DNA of 64,000 nucleotides, from positions 1,364,001 to 1,428,000 of the forward strand of contig NZ_CP011253.3 of NCBI RefSeq assembly GCF_000972785.3, read 5' to 3'. The stretch is from Pandoraea oxalativorans. GTDB lineage: Bacteria; Pseudomonadota; Gammaproteobacteria; Burkholderiales; Burkholderiaceae. The notes beneath the pieces were generated by a model that was not told the DNA's origin, did not search any database, and worked only from the letters and a program-made list of their open reading frames with translations. Below are positions 29,467 to 37,864 of this stretch, in pieces. The translations under genes and the position numbers were made by a program. Each line of letters starts with the position of its first letter. Position 1 is the first letter of the stretch.

Positions 29467-29488
29467 TGATGGCAGGAATTTGCCATCA
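29467..29488 (+). promoter_or_regulatory. Hairpin before the transposase RBS, IS copy 1
   Basis: A perfect 8-bp inverted repeat, TGATGGCA (29467-29474), loop GGAATT, TGCCATCA (29481-29488), whose last base is the first of the AGGAG Shine-Dalgarno (29488-29492). In a transcript entering from outside the IS it would fold next to the ribosome-binding site and could reduce transposase translation. The same structure lies at 36319-36340 in copy 2. Confidence 0.5.
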
Positions 29489-29501
29489 GGAGTGCGTGGA
29501 G

Positions 29502-30722
29502 ATGCTGGATCGCAAGCTGCTGGAGTCGCTGGGAGGCTGGCAGGGCTATGCCGTCGAACGCGTGGAGTGGCCCGAGGGCACAGGGCGCACGCTGTCGATC
29601 TATTTGAAGCCAACCGCCAAGGTGATGCTGTGCGAGCAGTGCGGCGCACGATGTCGCCAGGTCCATGAGACCACGGTGCGCCGGGTGCGAGATCTGCCGT
29701 TATTTGAGTACCGGGTTGTTCTTCATGTTCCACGCCGGCGCTTGTTGTGTGAGCAATGCGGTGGCCCGCGCCTGGAGCGGCTTACTTGGCTGGGTCGCTA
29801 CCAGCGGGTGACGGATCGGCTTGCGGCGGCCTGCAGCCAATTGCTGCAATCGAGCAACGTGCAGGCGGTGGCGAGGTTCTTCGAGCTGGGTTGGCATACC
29901 GTCAAGACGCTGGACAAGGCCCGGCTCCGAGCGTCAGTGCGCGAACCGGATTGGTCCAGGATCGAGTATTTAGTGATGGACGAGTTCGCCCTGCATAAAG
30001 GGCATCGGTACGCGACGGTAGTCGTCGATCCGATCAGCAGGCAGGTGCTGTGGATCGGCCCAGGACGCTCACGCGAGACGGCTCGGGCGTTCTTCGAGCA
30101 ATTGCCGCGTGGGGTCGCCCAACGCATCAAGGCCGTAGCCATCGACATGACTACGGCCTACGAGTTAGAAATCCAGGCCCACTGCCCACGGGCGGAGATC
30201 GTCTATGACTTGTTCCATGTCGTGGCCAAGTACGGACGAGAGGTCATTGATCGGGTGCGCGTGGATCAGGCCAACCAACTGCGCCAGGACCGTCCCGCGC
30301 GCCGGGTCATCAAATCGAGCCGCTGGCTGTTATTGCGCAACCGCGACAAGCTAGACCGGCAGCAGGCCGTCCGGCTCGACGAATTGCTGCAAGCCAACCA
30401 GCCGCTGCTGACGGTCTATGTCCTGAGGGACGAACTCAAGCGGCTCTGGTTCTACCGAAGACCTGCCTGGGCAAAACAAGCCTGGCACCACTGGTGCGAG
30501 CAGGCCGAGCAAAGCGGAATAGCCCCCTTGAACACCTTCGCTCAGCGTCTGAAAGGCTATCTGCATGGCATCCTGGCCAGATGCCGACATCGTCTAAACA
30601 CCAGCATCGTTGAGGGCATTAACAACACTATCAAGGTCATTAAGCGGCGCGCCTACGGCTACCGAGACCAGGAATACTTCTTCCTCAAAATCCGCGCCGC
30701 CTTCCCCGGTAATGCTCAATGA
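29502..30722 (+). CDS. ISL3-family transposase, copy 1
   Basis: DDE transposase, 406 residues from the ATG at 29502, which has AGGAG 9 nt upstream; an in-frame GTG at 29496 and an ATG at 29469 are alternatives. The N-terminal ISL3 zinc finger has two CxxC pairs (MLCEQCG near residue 36 and LLCEQCG near 75), followed by a helix-turn-helix. The catalytic triad is visible as D160 (VMDEF), D215 (AIDMTT) and E371 (VEGINNTIK). The TGA lies within the right terminal repeat. Residue 158 is Val here and Ala in copy 2. Confidence 0.95.
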   Translation: MLDRKLLESLGGWQGYAVERVEWPEGTGRTLSIYLKPTAKVMLCEQCGARCRQVHETTVRRVRDLPLFEYRVVLHVPRRRLLCEQCGGPRLERLTWLGRYQRVTDRLAAACSQLLQSSNVQAVARFFELGWHTVKTLDKARLRASVREPDWSRIEYLVMDEFALHKGHRYATVVVDPISRQVLWIGPGRSRETARAFFEQLPRGVAQRIKAVAIDMTTAYELEIQAHCPRAEIVYDLFHVVAKYGREVIDRVRVDQANQLRQDRPARRVIKSSRWLLLRNRDKLDRQQAVRLDELLQANQPLLTVYVLRDELKRLWFYRRPAWAKQAWHHWCEQAEQSGIAPLNTFAQRLKGYLHGILARCRHRLNTSIVEGINNTIKVIKRRAYGYRDQEYFFLKIRAAFPGNAQ

Positions 30723-30725
30723 ACC

Positions 30726-30752
30726 AAAAAAAAGCCGGAACGAGGTTCCGGC
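30726..30752 (-). terminator. Intrinsic terminator interrupted by IS copy 1
   Basis: Read on the reverse strand the hairpin GCCGGAAC-CTC-GTTCCGGC (30734-30752) is followed by exactly eight T (30726-30733), and then by the right end of the IS. Because the T tract was duplicated, the terminator still looks functional. It would end the OmpA-like lipoprotein transcript, whose stop is 244 nt upstream. Confidence 0.85.
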
Positions 30753-30996
30753 ATAACTAGGCACACGTAACGTCAATAACAAAGAGGAGATGAAAGCGCC
30801 CACGGTAGGCACTTCCGAAGGGTCTGAGCGACGGGGCAGGGGATTAGTTCAACCGATGTGCGGATTTTCGATGCTGCGTTGCAGCATGCGGGCGGGCGGA
30901 GAGCCATTGGAGGGCAGAAGCGCGCATGCCCGGCGAACCGGGCATGCGTTTGCATGGACTGATCGGATGTCGGTCCGGTGATACTTCGCGACGCGC
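30753..30996 (-). other. Long 3' region of OmpA-like gene, no protein gene seen
   Basis: 244 nt between the OmpA-like stop and the terminator. It holds two perfect hairpins: CGCATGCCCGG with a 4-nt loop (30923-30948) and ATGCTGC-GTT-GCAGCAT (30871-30887). No convincing reading frame is present. It could be a structured 3'UTR or contain a 3'UTR-derived small RNA; neither is shown. Confidence 0.3.
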
Positions 30997-31659
30997 TTAG
31001 CGAGGCGCTTGCTGTTGTTGCTGAGGCGCTTGGAGGAGAATTTCCACGCGACGGTTCTGCGCGCGGCCTTCTGCCGTGGCGTCCGAGGCGACCGGCTGGC
31101 TGGAGCCGACGCCCACGCCCTGGAGACGGCGAGCATCGACGCCGCGCGAGGTCAGATACTGAATGACCGCATTGGCACGATTTTGCGAGAGCGGGATATT
31201 GATGCGGTCGCCACCGGTGCTGTCGGTATGGCCGATTACGCGGGCCGTGATGCCCGGATTCTGGTTAAGCGAGTTCGCCAGATCGGTGAGCACGGCGGCG
31301 AAGTTCGGCTTGATGGCGTACTGGTTCGTGTCGAACGTCACGTCGCTCGGCACGTTGACCTGGAGCTGGCCGTCCGGACGCTCGGAGATCTGGGTGCCGG
31401 TGCCGGCCGTGTGACCGCCCAGCGTGTTTTTGATGGACTGCCAGTTGTAGCCCGTGGCCCCGCCGGCGGCTGCGCCAACTGCGGCGCCGATCAGGGTGCC
31501 GGTGGTATTGCCTCCGATGAGGTTGCCCAGCCCCGCCCCGACTGCTGCGCCGACGCCGGTGCCGACTGCCGTGTTGGTGCCCTGCTGCGTCTGACATCCG
31601 GCCAGCATGGCGGCCGAGACCAGCACGAGCGCGGAAGCGCGCAGAGTGTTCTTATTCAT
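30997..31659 (-). CDS. OmpA-family lipoprotein with glycine-zipper region
   Basis: A 220-residue lipoprotein (YiaD type). The signal ends at lipobox LAGC with Cys22. A Gly/Ala-rich glycine-zipper stretch follows (about residues 30-72, GTGVGAAVGAGLGNLIGG), then a C-terminal OmpA peptidoglycan-binding domain (from about 100) with VIGHTDSTGGDRINIPLS and NRRVEI. The tail is Gln-rich. The role is to tie the outer membrane to peptidoglycan. AGGAG precedes the ATG. It is divergent from apbC, with a 273-nt gap for both promoters. Confidence 0.9.
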   Translation of the reverse strand: MNKNTLRASALVLVSAAMLAGCQTQQGTNTAVGTGVGAAVGAGLGNLIGGNTTGTLIGAAVGAAAGGATGYNWQSIKNTLGGHTAGTGTQISERPDGQLQVNVPSDVTFDTNQYAIKPNFAAVLTDLANSLNQNPGITARVIGHTDSTGGDRINIPLSQNRANAVIQYLTSRGVDARRLQGVGVGSSQPVASDATAEGRAQNRRVEILLQAPQQQQQAPR

Positions 31660-31932
31660 TTGAGGCTCCTTATCGATTAGCTAGCTGTGATGAAACACGC
31701 GTAAGCACTTCGTTGAAGCACGCGCGCGCCGCAGGGGTTTTGAGCCTGACGGCGCGACGTCTTTTACAATAGCGCTGAGCTTCAACCGCAGGCAAGGACA
31801 TCTTGCCGCGACGGCTGGTTCCCCATAACACGCGCGCCTCGAATGCTAGTCGAGAGCGTGCGCCACGGTTGTTACAAGTTGTTAGCGCTACGCCGGGTCG
31901 TCCCGGTGCGCCTCGACAGAGCGAGAGACCCT

Positions 31933-33015
31933 ATGGAAGTCGCCCAAATCAATGAAGTGCTGCGTGGTATCGTCGACCCGGATACAGGCTTGGACCTGAT
32001 CGCCGGCAAGTATGTCAAGCAAGTCGCGGCCGAGCACGGCCACGTCGGTATTCAGATCGAGTTCGGTTATCCCGCCAAAAGCCAGTTCGAAGCGATGCGC
32101 ACGCGTATTACCGAGGCCATCGGCAAGCTGCCCGGGGTCGAGCGCGTAGCCGTCGAAATCGGCCAGAAGATCGTAGCGCACACCGTACAACGCGGGGTGA
32201 AGCTCCTTCCCAATGTCAAGAACATCGTGGCTGTGGCCTCGGGCAAGGGCGGCGTGGGCAAGAGCACCACGGCCGTGAACCTCGCGCTCGCACTGGCGGC
32301 CGAAGGCGCGAATGTCGGCATTCTCGATGCTGACATCTACGGCCCGTCGCTGCCGACCCTGCTGGGTATTCACGGCAAGCCGGAATCGAAGGACGGCAAG
32401 ACCCTCGAACCGATGAACGGTCACGGCTTGCAGGCCAGTTCCATTGGCTTCCTGATCGAGCCGGACAATCCCATGGTCTGGCGCGGCCCGATGGTCACGC
32501 AGGCGCTCGAACAACTGCTTAACCAGACCAACTGGCACGACCTCGACTATCTGATCGTCGACATGCCGCCGGGTACGGGCGACATCCAGCTCACGCTCGC
32601 ACAGAAGGTGCCGGTCACGGGCGCGGTCATCGTGACGACGCCGCAGGATCTGGCGCTGCTCGACGCGCGCAAGGGTCTCAAGATGTTCGAGAAGGTCGGC
32701 GTGCCGATTCTGGGGCTGATCGAGAACATGAGTCTGCATATCTGCTCGAACTGCGGGCACGAGGAGCCGATCTTCGGCGTGGGTGGCGGCGAGCGCATGA
32801 GCCACGATTTCGATGTCGATCTGCTGGGCAAGCTGCCACTGGAGATGAGCATCCGCGTGCACGCAGACGCCGGTATGCCGAGCGTGGTGGGCGACCCGGA
32901 CGGCCGTGTGGCCGAGCTGTACAAGGCCATCGCCCGCAAGGTCGCGGTGAAGATTGCGGCGCGCCAGAAGGACATGACGAGCAAATTCCCGTCGATCGTC
33001 GTGCAGAACACGTAA
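31933..33015 (+). CDS. apbC: Iron-sulfur cluster carrier protein ApbC/Mrp
   Basis: P-loop ATPase that carries and delivers Fe-S clusters. The 360-residue product has an N-terminal FSCA/DUF59 domain (about residues 1-85), then GKGGVGKST near 103-111, YGPSLPTLLG, VDMPPGTGD, and the cluster-binding CxxC (C271 and C274 in ICSNCGHEE). The ATG at 31933 begins the DUF59 domain; the frame is open further upstream to 31843. It lies between two divergent or separate units and looks monocistronic. Confidence 0.94.
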   Translation: MEVAQINEVLRGIVDPDTGLDLIAGKYVKQVAAEHGHVGIQIEFGYPAKSQFEAMRTRITEAIGKLPGVERVAVEIGQKIVAHTVQRGVKLLPNVKNIVAVASGKGGVGKSTTAVNLALALAAEGANVGILDADIYGPSLPTLLGIHGKPESKDGKTLEPMNGHGLQASSIGFLIEPDNPMVWRGPMVTQALEQLLNQTNWHDLDYLIVDMPPGTGDIQLTLAQKVPVTGAVIVTTPQDLALLDARKGLKMFEKVGVPILGLIENMSLHICSNCGHEEPIFGVGGGERMSHDFDVDLLGKLPLEMSIRVHADAGMPSVVGDPDGRVAELYKAIARKVAVKIAARQKDMTSKFPSIVVQNT

Positions 33016-33180
33016 GGACGGCATGAAGACGGCCTGAAGGCTGGGTGGGCACGTCACGAAGCCCGTCGGGCCGGGCCGGAAGGCCCGGCGTGGGGCGCTG
33101 CGAGTGAAAACATCACCGCACCGCAACATTCGCGTAAAATATGCCCACTTTTTACGTACTCCCCCAATTCAGGCCCACAC

Positions 33181-33750
33181 ATGAGCATCAAGTCCGACAA
33201 ATGGATCCGTCGTATGGCCGAGGAGCACGGCATGATCGAGCCCTTCGAGCCGTCGCAGATCCGGTATTCCCAGGACGGGCAAAAGATCGTCAGCTACGGC
33301 ACGTCGAGCTACGGCTACGACATTCGCTGTGCGCCTGAATTCAAGGTCTTCACGAACATCAACTCGACGATCGTCGATCCGAAGAACTTCGACGAGAAAT
33401 CCTTCGTCGACGTCGAGAGCGATGTCTGCATCATTCCGCCGAACTCGTTCGCGCTCGCGCGCACCGTCGAATACTTCCGCATTCCGCGCAGCGTACTGAC
33501 CGTGTGCCTGGGCAAGTCGACGTATGCCCGCTGCGGCATCATCGTGAACGTAACGCCGTTCGAACCCGAATGGGAGGGCTACGTGACCCTGGAATTCTCG
33601 AACACGACGCCGCTGCCGGCCAAGATCTACGCCAACGAAGGCGTGGCTCAGGTGCTGTTCTTCGAATCCGACGAAGTCTGCGAGACGTCGTACAAGGATC
33701 GCGGCGGCAAGTATCAGGGACAGCGTGGTGTCACGCTGCCGAAAACCTAG
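33181..33750 (+). CDS. dcd: dCTP deaminase
   Basis: Deaminates dCTP to dUTP, which dUTPase converts to the dTTP precursor dUMP. The 189-residue trimeric enzyme shows [20 protein letters not shown] (near residues 110-130), with the catalytic Glu in GYVTLEFSN, and a C-terminal [10 protein letters not shown] loop that closes on the nucleotide. The ATG at 33181 starts with the family sequence MSIKSDKWI. It is followed 106 nt later by the decarboxylase gene in the same direction. Confidence 0.96.
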   Translation: MSIKSDKWIRRMAEEHGMIEPFEPSQIRYSQDGQKIVSYGTSSYGYDIRCAPEFKVFTNINSTIVDPKNFDEKSFVDVESDVCIIPPNSFALARTVEYFRIPRSVLTVCLGKSTYARCGIIVNVTPFEPEWEGYVTLEFSNTTPLPAKIYANEGVAQVLFFESDEVCETSYKDRGGKYQGQRGVTLPKT

Positions 33751-33856
33751 CCTGCCAGGCGCCATACTCGCCGCCGGTGAGCACCCCACACATCGCAATG
33801 CCCCAGAGCCACGGCCATGTCGGACCGTGGCTCGTTCTTTTGTCGAAGGAACGCCA

Positions 33857-36142
33857 ATGAAATTCCGTTTTCCGATCGTCATCATCGACGAGGACTTCCG
33901 CTCCGAAAACATTTCCGGATCCGGGATTCGTTCTTTGGCGGAGGCTATCGAAGCCGAGGGCATGGAGGTCAACGGCCTCACCAGCTACGGCGACCTGACC
34001 TCGTTTGCGCAGCAGGCGAGCCGCGCGTCGAGCTTCATCCTGTCCATCGACGACGACGAGTTCGGCACGTTTTCGAGCGAAGCAGGCGGTGAAGGCGAAG
34101 GCGAACTCGCGCTGGCCATCATCAACCTGCGTGCCTTCGTGCAGGAAGTGCGCCGCCGCAATCCGGATATTCCGATTTTCCTGTACGGGGAGACGCGCAC
34201 GTCGCGCCACATCCCGAACGACATCCTGCGCGAGCTGCACGGCTTCATTCATATGTTCGAAGACACGCCGGAGTTCGTGGCGCGTCACATCATTCGTGAA
34301 GCGAAGTCGTACCTCGACTCGCTGCCGCCGCCGTTCTTCCGCTCGCTCACGCACTACGCGGCAGACGGTTCGTACTCGTGGCACTGCCCGGGGCACTCGG
34401 GCGGCGTGGCGTTCCTGAAGAGCCCGGTCGGTCAGATGTTCCACCAGTTCTTCGGCGAGAACATGCTGCGTGCCGACGTCTGCAACGCCGTGGAAGAACT
34501 CGGCCAGTTGCTCGACCACAACGGTCCGGTGGGCGCGTCCGAGCGCAACGCTGCGCGCATCTTCAACGCGGATCACCTCTTCTTCGTGACGAACGGTACG
34601 TCGACGTCGAACAAGATCGTCTGGCACGCCACGGTGGCGCCGGGCGACATCGTCGTCGTCGACCGCAACTGCCACAAATCGATCCTGCACGCGATCACGA
34701 TGACGGGCGCGGTGCCAGTGTTCCTCACGCCCACGCGCAACCACCTCGGCATCATCGGCCCGATTCCGAAGTCGGAATTCGAGCCGGACGTGATTCGCGC
34801 CAAGATCGAAGCCAACCCGTTCGCGCGCGAAGTGCTCGAACGCGACCCGAACGCCAAGCCGCGCATTCTGACGATTACACAAAGCACGTACGACGGTGTG
34901 ATTTACAACGTCGAAATGATCAAGGACGTGCTGGGTAACAACATCGACACGCTGCACTTCGACGAAGCCTGGTTGCCGCACGCGGCGTTCCACGAGTTCT
35001 ACCGCGACATGCATGCCATCGGCGAAGGCCGTCCACGCTCGTCGGAAGCGACCATCTACGCTACGCACTCCACGCACAAGCTGCTCGCCGGGATTTCGCA
35101 GGCGTCGCAGATCGTGGTGCAGGATTCGGAAGCGCGCACGTTCGATACGTACCGTTTCAACGAAGCGTATCTGATGCACACGTCGACCTCGCCGCAGTAC
35201 GCGATCATCGCGTCGTGCGACGTGGCCGCCGCCATGATGGAGCCGCCGGGCGGCACGGCGCTGGTCGAAGAGTCGATTGTCGAAGCGCTCGATTTCCGCC
35301 GTGCCATGCGCAAGGTGGACCTGGAGTACGGCGATTCGTGGTGGTTCTCGGTCTGGGGTCCGGAGAATCTGGGCGACGAGGGCCCGATCCAGCGCGAGGA
35401 CTGGGTGCTGCGCTCGAACGACCGCTGGCACGGCTTCGGCGATCTGGCCGACGGTTTCAACATGCTCGACCCGATCAAGGCGACGATCATCACGCCGGGG
35501 CTGGACGTGGGCGGCGAGTTCGGCGAGAGCGGCATTCCGGCCGCCATCGTCACGAAGTATCTGGCCGAGCACGGCATCATCGTGGAGAAGACCGGCCTGT
35601 ACTCGTTCTTCATCATGTTCACGATCGGCATTACCAAGGGCCGTTGGAACTCGATGCTGACCGAGTTGCAACAGTTCAAGGACGACTACGATCACAACCG
35701 TCCGCTGTGGCGTGTACTGCCGGAGTTCGTCGCGCAGTTCCCGCGTTACGAGCGCATTGGTCTGCGCGACCTGTGCGATCAGATCCACAGCGTGTACAAG
35801 GCGAACGACGTGGCGCGCGTGACGACCGAGATGTACCTCTCGGACATGCAACCTGCGATGAAGCCGACGGACGCCTTCGCGAAGCTGGCGCACCGCCAGA
35901 TCGACCGGGTGCCTATCGACGATCTCGAAGGCCGTGTCACGAGCGTGCTGCTCACGCCGTATCCGCCGGGCATTCCGCTGTTGATCCCGGGCGAGCGCTT
36001 TAACGCCGCGATCATCGAATACCTGCGTTTTGCGCGCGACTTCAACGAGCGCTTCCCTGGCTTCCATACCGACATTCACGGTCTGGTGGTCGAGGAGGTC
36101 GACGGCCGTCCCGAGTACTTCGTGGACTGCGTGCGACAGTAA
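33857..36142 (+). CDS. Arginine/lysine/ornithine decarboxylase (PLP fold type I)
   Basis: A 761-residue basic amino-acid decarboxylase. The N-terminal wing domain is response-regulator-like (residues about 5-130), the central PLP domain has the Schiff-base lysine in THSTHKLLAGISQ (Lys408) and HFDEAWLPHAAFH, and a C-terminal domain contains TPYPPGIPLLIPGE. Which amine is made (putrescine, cadaverine or agmatine) cannot be decided by eye. The ATG at 33857 has GAAGGAA in front. The gene follows dcd, a common arrangement in Burkholderiales. Its terminator, 100 nt downstream, is the target of IS copy 2. Confidence 0.92.
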   Translation: MKFRFPIVIIDEDFRSENISGSGIRSLAEAIEAEGMEVNGLTSYGDLTSFAQQASRASSFILSIDDDEFGTFSSEAGGEGEGELALAIINLRAFVQEVRRRNPDIPIFLYGETRTSRHIPNDILRELHGFIHMFEDTPEFVARHIIREAKSYLDSLPPPFFRSLTHYAADGSYSWHCPGHSGGVAFLKSPVGQMFHQFFGENMLRADVCNAVEELGQLLDHNGPVGASERNAARIFNADHLFFVTNGTSTSNKIVWHATVAPGDIVVVDRNCHKSILHAITMTGAVPVFLTPTRNHLGIIGPIPKSEFEPDVIRAKIEANPFAREVLERDPNAKPRILTITQSTYDGVIYNVEMIKDVLGNNIDTLHFDEAWLPHAAFHEFYRDMHAIGEGRPRSSEATIYATHSTHKLLAGISQASQIVVQDSEARTFDTYRFNEAYLMHTSTSPQYAIIASCDVAAAMMEPPGGTALVEESIVEALDFRRAMRKVDLEYGDSWWFSVWGPENLGDEGPIQREDWVLRSNDRWHGFGDLADGFNMLDPIKATIITPGLDVGGEFGESGIPAAIVTKYLAEHGIIVEKTGLYSFFIMFTIGITKGRWNSMLTELQQFKDDYDHNRPLWRVLPEFVAQFPRYERIGLRDLCDQIHSVYKANDVARVTTEMYLSDMQPAMKPTDAFAKLAHRQIDRVPIDDLEGRVTSVLLTPYPPGIPLLIPGERFNAAIIEYLRFARDFNERFPGFHTDIHGLVVEEVDGRPEYFVDCVRQ

Positions 36143-36240
36143 GCGCATTCGCCATGCGGCGATGCGCTGACTCGCCGACTCGCTGCGAAGCGAGTCCGGC
36201 GCGGCCCGAAAATCCGGCCGACAAACATCGGAAAAGTGCG

Positions 36241-36270
36241 GCCCCATGTGAAAGCATGGGGCTTTTTTTT
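36241..36270 (+). terminator. Intrinsic terminator of the decarboxylase gene, interrupted by IS copy 2
   Basis: GCCCCATG (36241-36248) and CATGGGGC (36255-36262) form a perfect 8-bp stem with loop TGAAAG, followed by exactly eight T (36263-36270). The IS begins at the next base. A second T8 lies at the far side of the IS (37578-37585). Confidence 0.9.
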
Positions 36271-36318
36271 GGTTCATCGCGCAATAGCGTGGAGGGATTT
36301 GACAAGTTTTCGTACTCT

Positions 36319-36340
36319 TGATGGCAGGAATTTGCCATCA
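36319..36340 (+). promoter_or_regulatory. Hairpin before the transposase RBS, IS copy 2
   Basis: The same perfect 8-bp hairpin as in copy 1 (TGATGGCA/TGCCATCA), next to the AGGAG at 36340-36344. Read-through from the decarboxylase transcript would enter this end of the element first, so the structure could limit transposase translation. Confidence 0.5.
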
Positions 36341-36353
36341 GGAGTGCGTGGAG

Positions 36354-37574
36354 ATGCTGGATCGCAAGCTGCTGGAGTCGCTGGGAGGCTGGCAGGGCTA
36401 TGCCGTCGAACGCGTGGAGTGGCCCGAGGGCACAGGGCGCACGCTGTCGATCTATTTGAAGCCAACCGCCAAGGTGATGCTGTGCGAGCAGTGCGGCGCA
36501 CGATGTCGCCAGGTCCATGAGACCACGGTGCGCCGGGTGCGAGATCTGCCGTTATTTGAGTACCGGGTTGTTCTTCATGTTCCACGCCGGCGCTTGTTGT
36601 GTGAGCAATGCGGTGGCCCGCGCCTGGAGCGGCTTACTTGGCTGGGTCGCTACCAGCGGGTGACGGATCGGCTTGCGGCGGCCTGCAGCCAATTGCTGCA
36701 ATCGAGCAACGTGCAGGCGGTGGCGAGGTTCTTCGAGCTGGGTTGGCATACCGTCAAGACGCTGGACAAGGCCCGGCTCCGAGCGTCAGTGCGCGAACCG
36801 GATTGGTCCAGGATCGAGTATTTAGCGATGGACGAGTTCGCCCTGCATAAAGGGCATCGGTACGCGACGGTAGTCGTCGATCCGATCAGCAGGCAGGTGC
36901 TGTGGATCGGCCCAGGACGCTCACGCGAGACGGCTCGGGCGTTCTTCGAGCAATTGCCGCGTGGGGTCGCCCAACGCATCAAGGCCGTAGCCATCGACAT
37001 GACTACGGCCTACGAGTTAGAAATCCAGGCCCACTGCCCACGGGCGGAGATCGTCTATGACTTGTTCCATGTCGTGGCCAAGTACGGACGAGAGGTCATT
37101 GATCGGGTGCGCGTGGATCAGGCCAACCAACTGCGCCAGGACCGTCCCGCGCGCCGGGTCATCAAATCGAGCCGCTGGCTGTTATTGCGCAACCGCGACA
37201 AGCTAGACCGGCAGCAGGCCGTCCGGCTCGACGAATTGCTGCAAGCCAACCAGCCGCTGCTGACGGTCTATGTCCTGAGGGACGAACTCAAGCGGCTCTG
37301 GTTCTACCGAAGACCTGCCTGGGCAAAACAAGCCTGGCACCACTGGTGCGAGCAGGCCGAGCAAAGCGGAATAGCCCCCTTGAACACCTTCGCTCAGCGT
37401 CTGAAAGGCTATCTGCATGGCATCCTGGCCAGATGCCGACATCGTCTAAACACCAGCATCGTTGAGGGCATTAACAACACTATCAAGGTCATTAAGCGGC
37501 GCGCCTACGGCTACCGAGACCAGGAATACTTCTTCCTCAAAATCCGCGCCGCCTTCCCCGGTAATGCTCAATGA
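36354..37574 (+). CDS. ISL3-family transposase, copy 2
   Basis: A 406-residue DDE transposase identical to copy 1 except Ala158 for Val158, two residues before the first catalytic Asp (D160). The zinc-finger cysteines and D160/D215/E371 are all present, so it should be active. It is preceded by the same AGGAG and hairpin. It reads in the same direction as the decarboxylase gene upstream and gltS downstream. Confidence 0.95.
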   Translation: MLDRKLLESLGGWQGYAVERVEWPEGTGRTLSIYLKPTAKVMLCEQCGARCRQVHETTVRRVRDLPLFEYRVVLHVPRRRLLCEQCGGPRLERLTWLGRYQRVTDRLAAACSQLLQSSNVQAVARFFELGWHTVKTLDKARLRASVREPDWSRIEYLAMDEFALHKGHRYATVVVDPISRQVLWIGPGRSRETARAFFEQLPRGVAQRIKAVAIDMTTAYELEIQAHCPRAEIVYDLFHVVAKYGREVIDRVRVDQANQLRQDRPARRVIKSSRWLLLRNRDKLDRQQAVRLDELLQANQPLLTVYVLRDELKRLWFYRRPAWAKQAWHHWCEQAEQSGIAPLNTFAQRLKGYLHGILARCRHRLNTSIVEGINNTIKVIKRRAYGYRDQEYFFLKIRAAFPGNAQ

Positions 37575-37577
37575 ACC

Positions 37578-37864
37578 TTTTTTTTCGGCCAAGGCGCGTA
37601 TGTGGCGGTGGTGCCTTCGCATACGCCGATTAGCGGTGTGCAACTTGCGTAATTCGTTCGTAGGCGATGCCGTCGCAACGTCAATCGCCGCAAATTTCCG
37701 TAAACATCTGTGAATTCTCGCGAAAACCTCGCAAACGCCCGTGGCATGGCCTAAAACACCAATTTGGTGGCGTTACTCGAACACGTCATTTTTGGGATTT
37801 TTCACATCATTTTCTTGGGACGTCATTGCTAAACTCGTCGCATTTTTCGAGTGGGGGGGAGGTC
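37578..37864 (+). other. Intergenic region upstream of gltS
   Basis: 287 nt starting with the T8 duplication. It is more AT-rich than its surroundings. It must hold the gltS promoter, but no convincing -35/-10 pair with 17-nt spacing was found by eye. A long purine Shine-Dalgarno (GGGGGGGAGG) ends it. No gene seen. Confidence 0.4.

Larger units (their letters stand above)
29419..30725 (+). mobile_element. ISL3-family insertion sequence, copy 1 (1307 bp)
   Basis: The ends are imperfect inverted repeats starting GGTTCAT: left GGTTCATCGCGCAATAGCG, right (reverse complement) GGTTCATTGAGCATTACCG. The element is flanked by A8 on both sides (29411-29418 and 30726-30733), the 8-bp duplication expected of ISL3 elements. 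One extra A precedes the left copy. The right-hand A8 is the T tract (reverse strand) of the intrinsic terminator at 30734-30752. It carries a single transposase gene and is intact. It differs from copy 2 at one base (T at 29974, C at 36826), so transposition was recent. Confidence 0.95.
36271..37577 (+). mobile_element. ISL3-family insertion sequence, copy 2 (1307 bp)
   Basis: The same element as at 29419-30725, in the same orientation and 6852 nt away, identical except for one base. It is flanked by T8 on each side (36263-36270 and 37578-37585), a perfect 8-bp target duplication that covers the entire T tract of the decarboxylase terminator. The original site was therefore GGGGC-T8-CGGCC. 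Because its duplication differs from that of copy 1 in strand and neighbouring bases, it is an independent insertion and not the second arm of a composite transposon. Confidence 0.95.

Noticed and set aside
29447..29475. Sigma70 promoter of the transposase starting with TTGACA at 29447
   Set aside because: The -35-like hexamer is perfect, but no acceptable -10 hexamer lies 16-18 nt downstream.
30790..30981. Small forward gene of 63 codons with AGAGGAG before its ATG
   Set aside because: The Shine-Dalgarno directly abuts the ATG with no spacing, the product looks random, and the region is the 3' end of the OmpA-like transcript.
31843..31932. Upstream extension of apbC
   Set aside because: The extra 30 residues lack similarity to the DUF59 domain start; the ATG at 31933 begins the conserved domain.
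33731..36277. Open frame of 848 codons opposite the decarboxylase gene
   Set aside because: Same reason: strong composition bias from the complementary codons, and a clear enzyme on the other strand.
29411..37585. Composite transposon formed by the two IS copies
   Set aside because: Each copy has its own homopolymer duplication, and the outer flanks (A8 with CGCGCGGCC and T8 with CGGCC) do not match as a single target duplication. Independent insertions explain the data.
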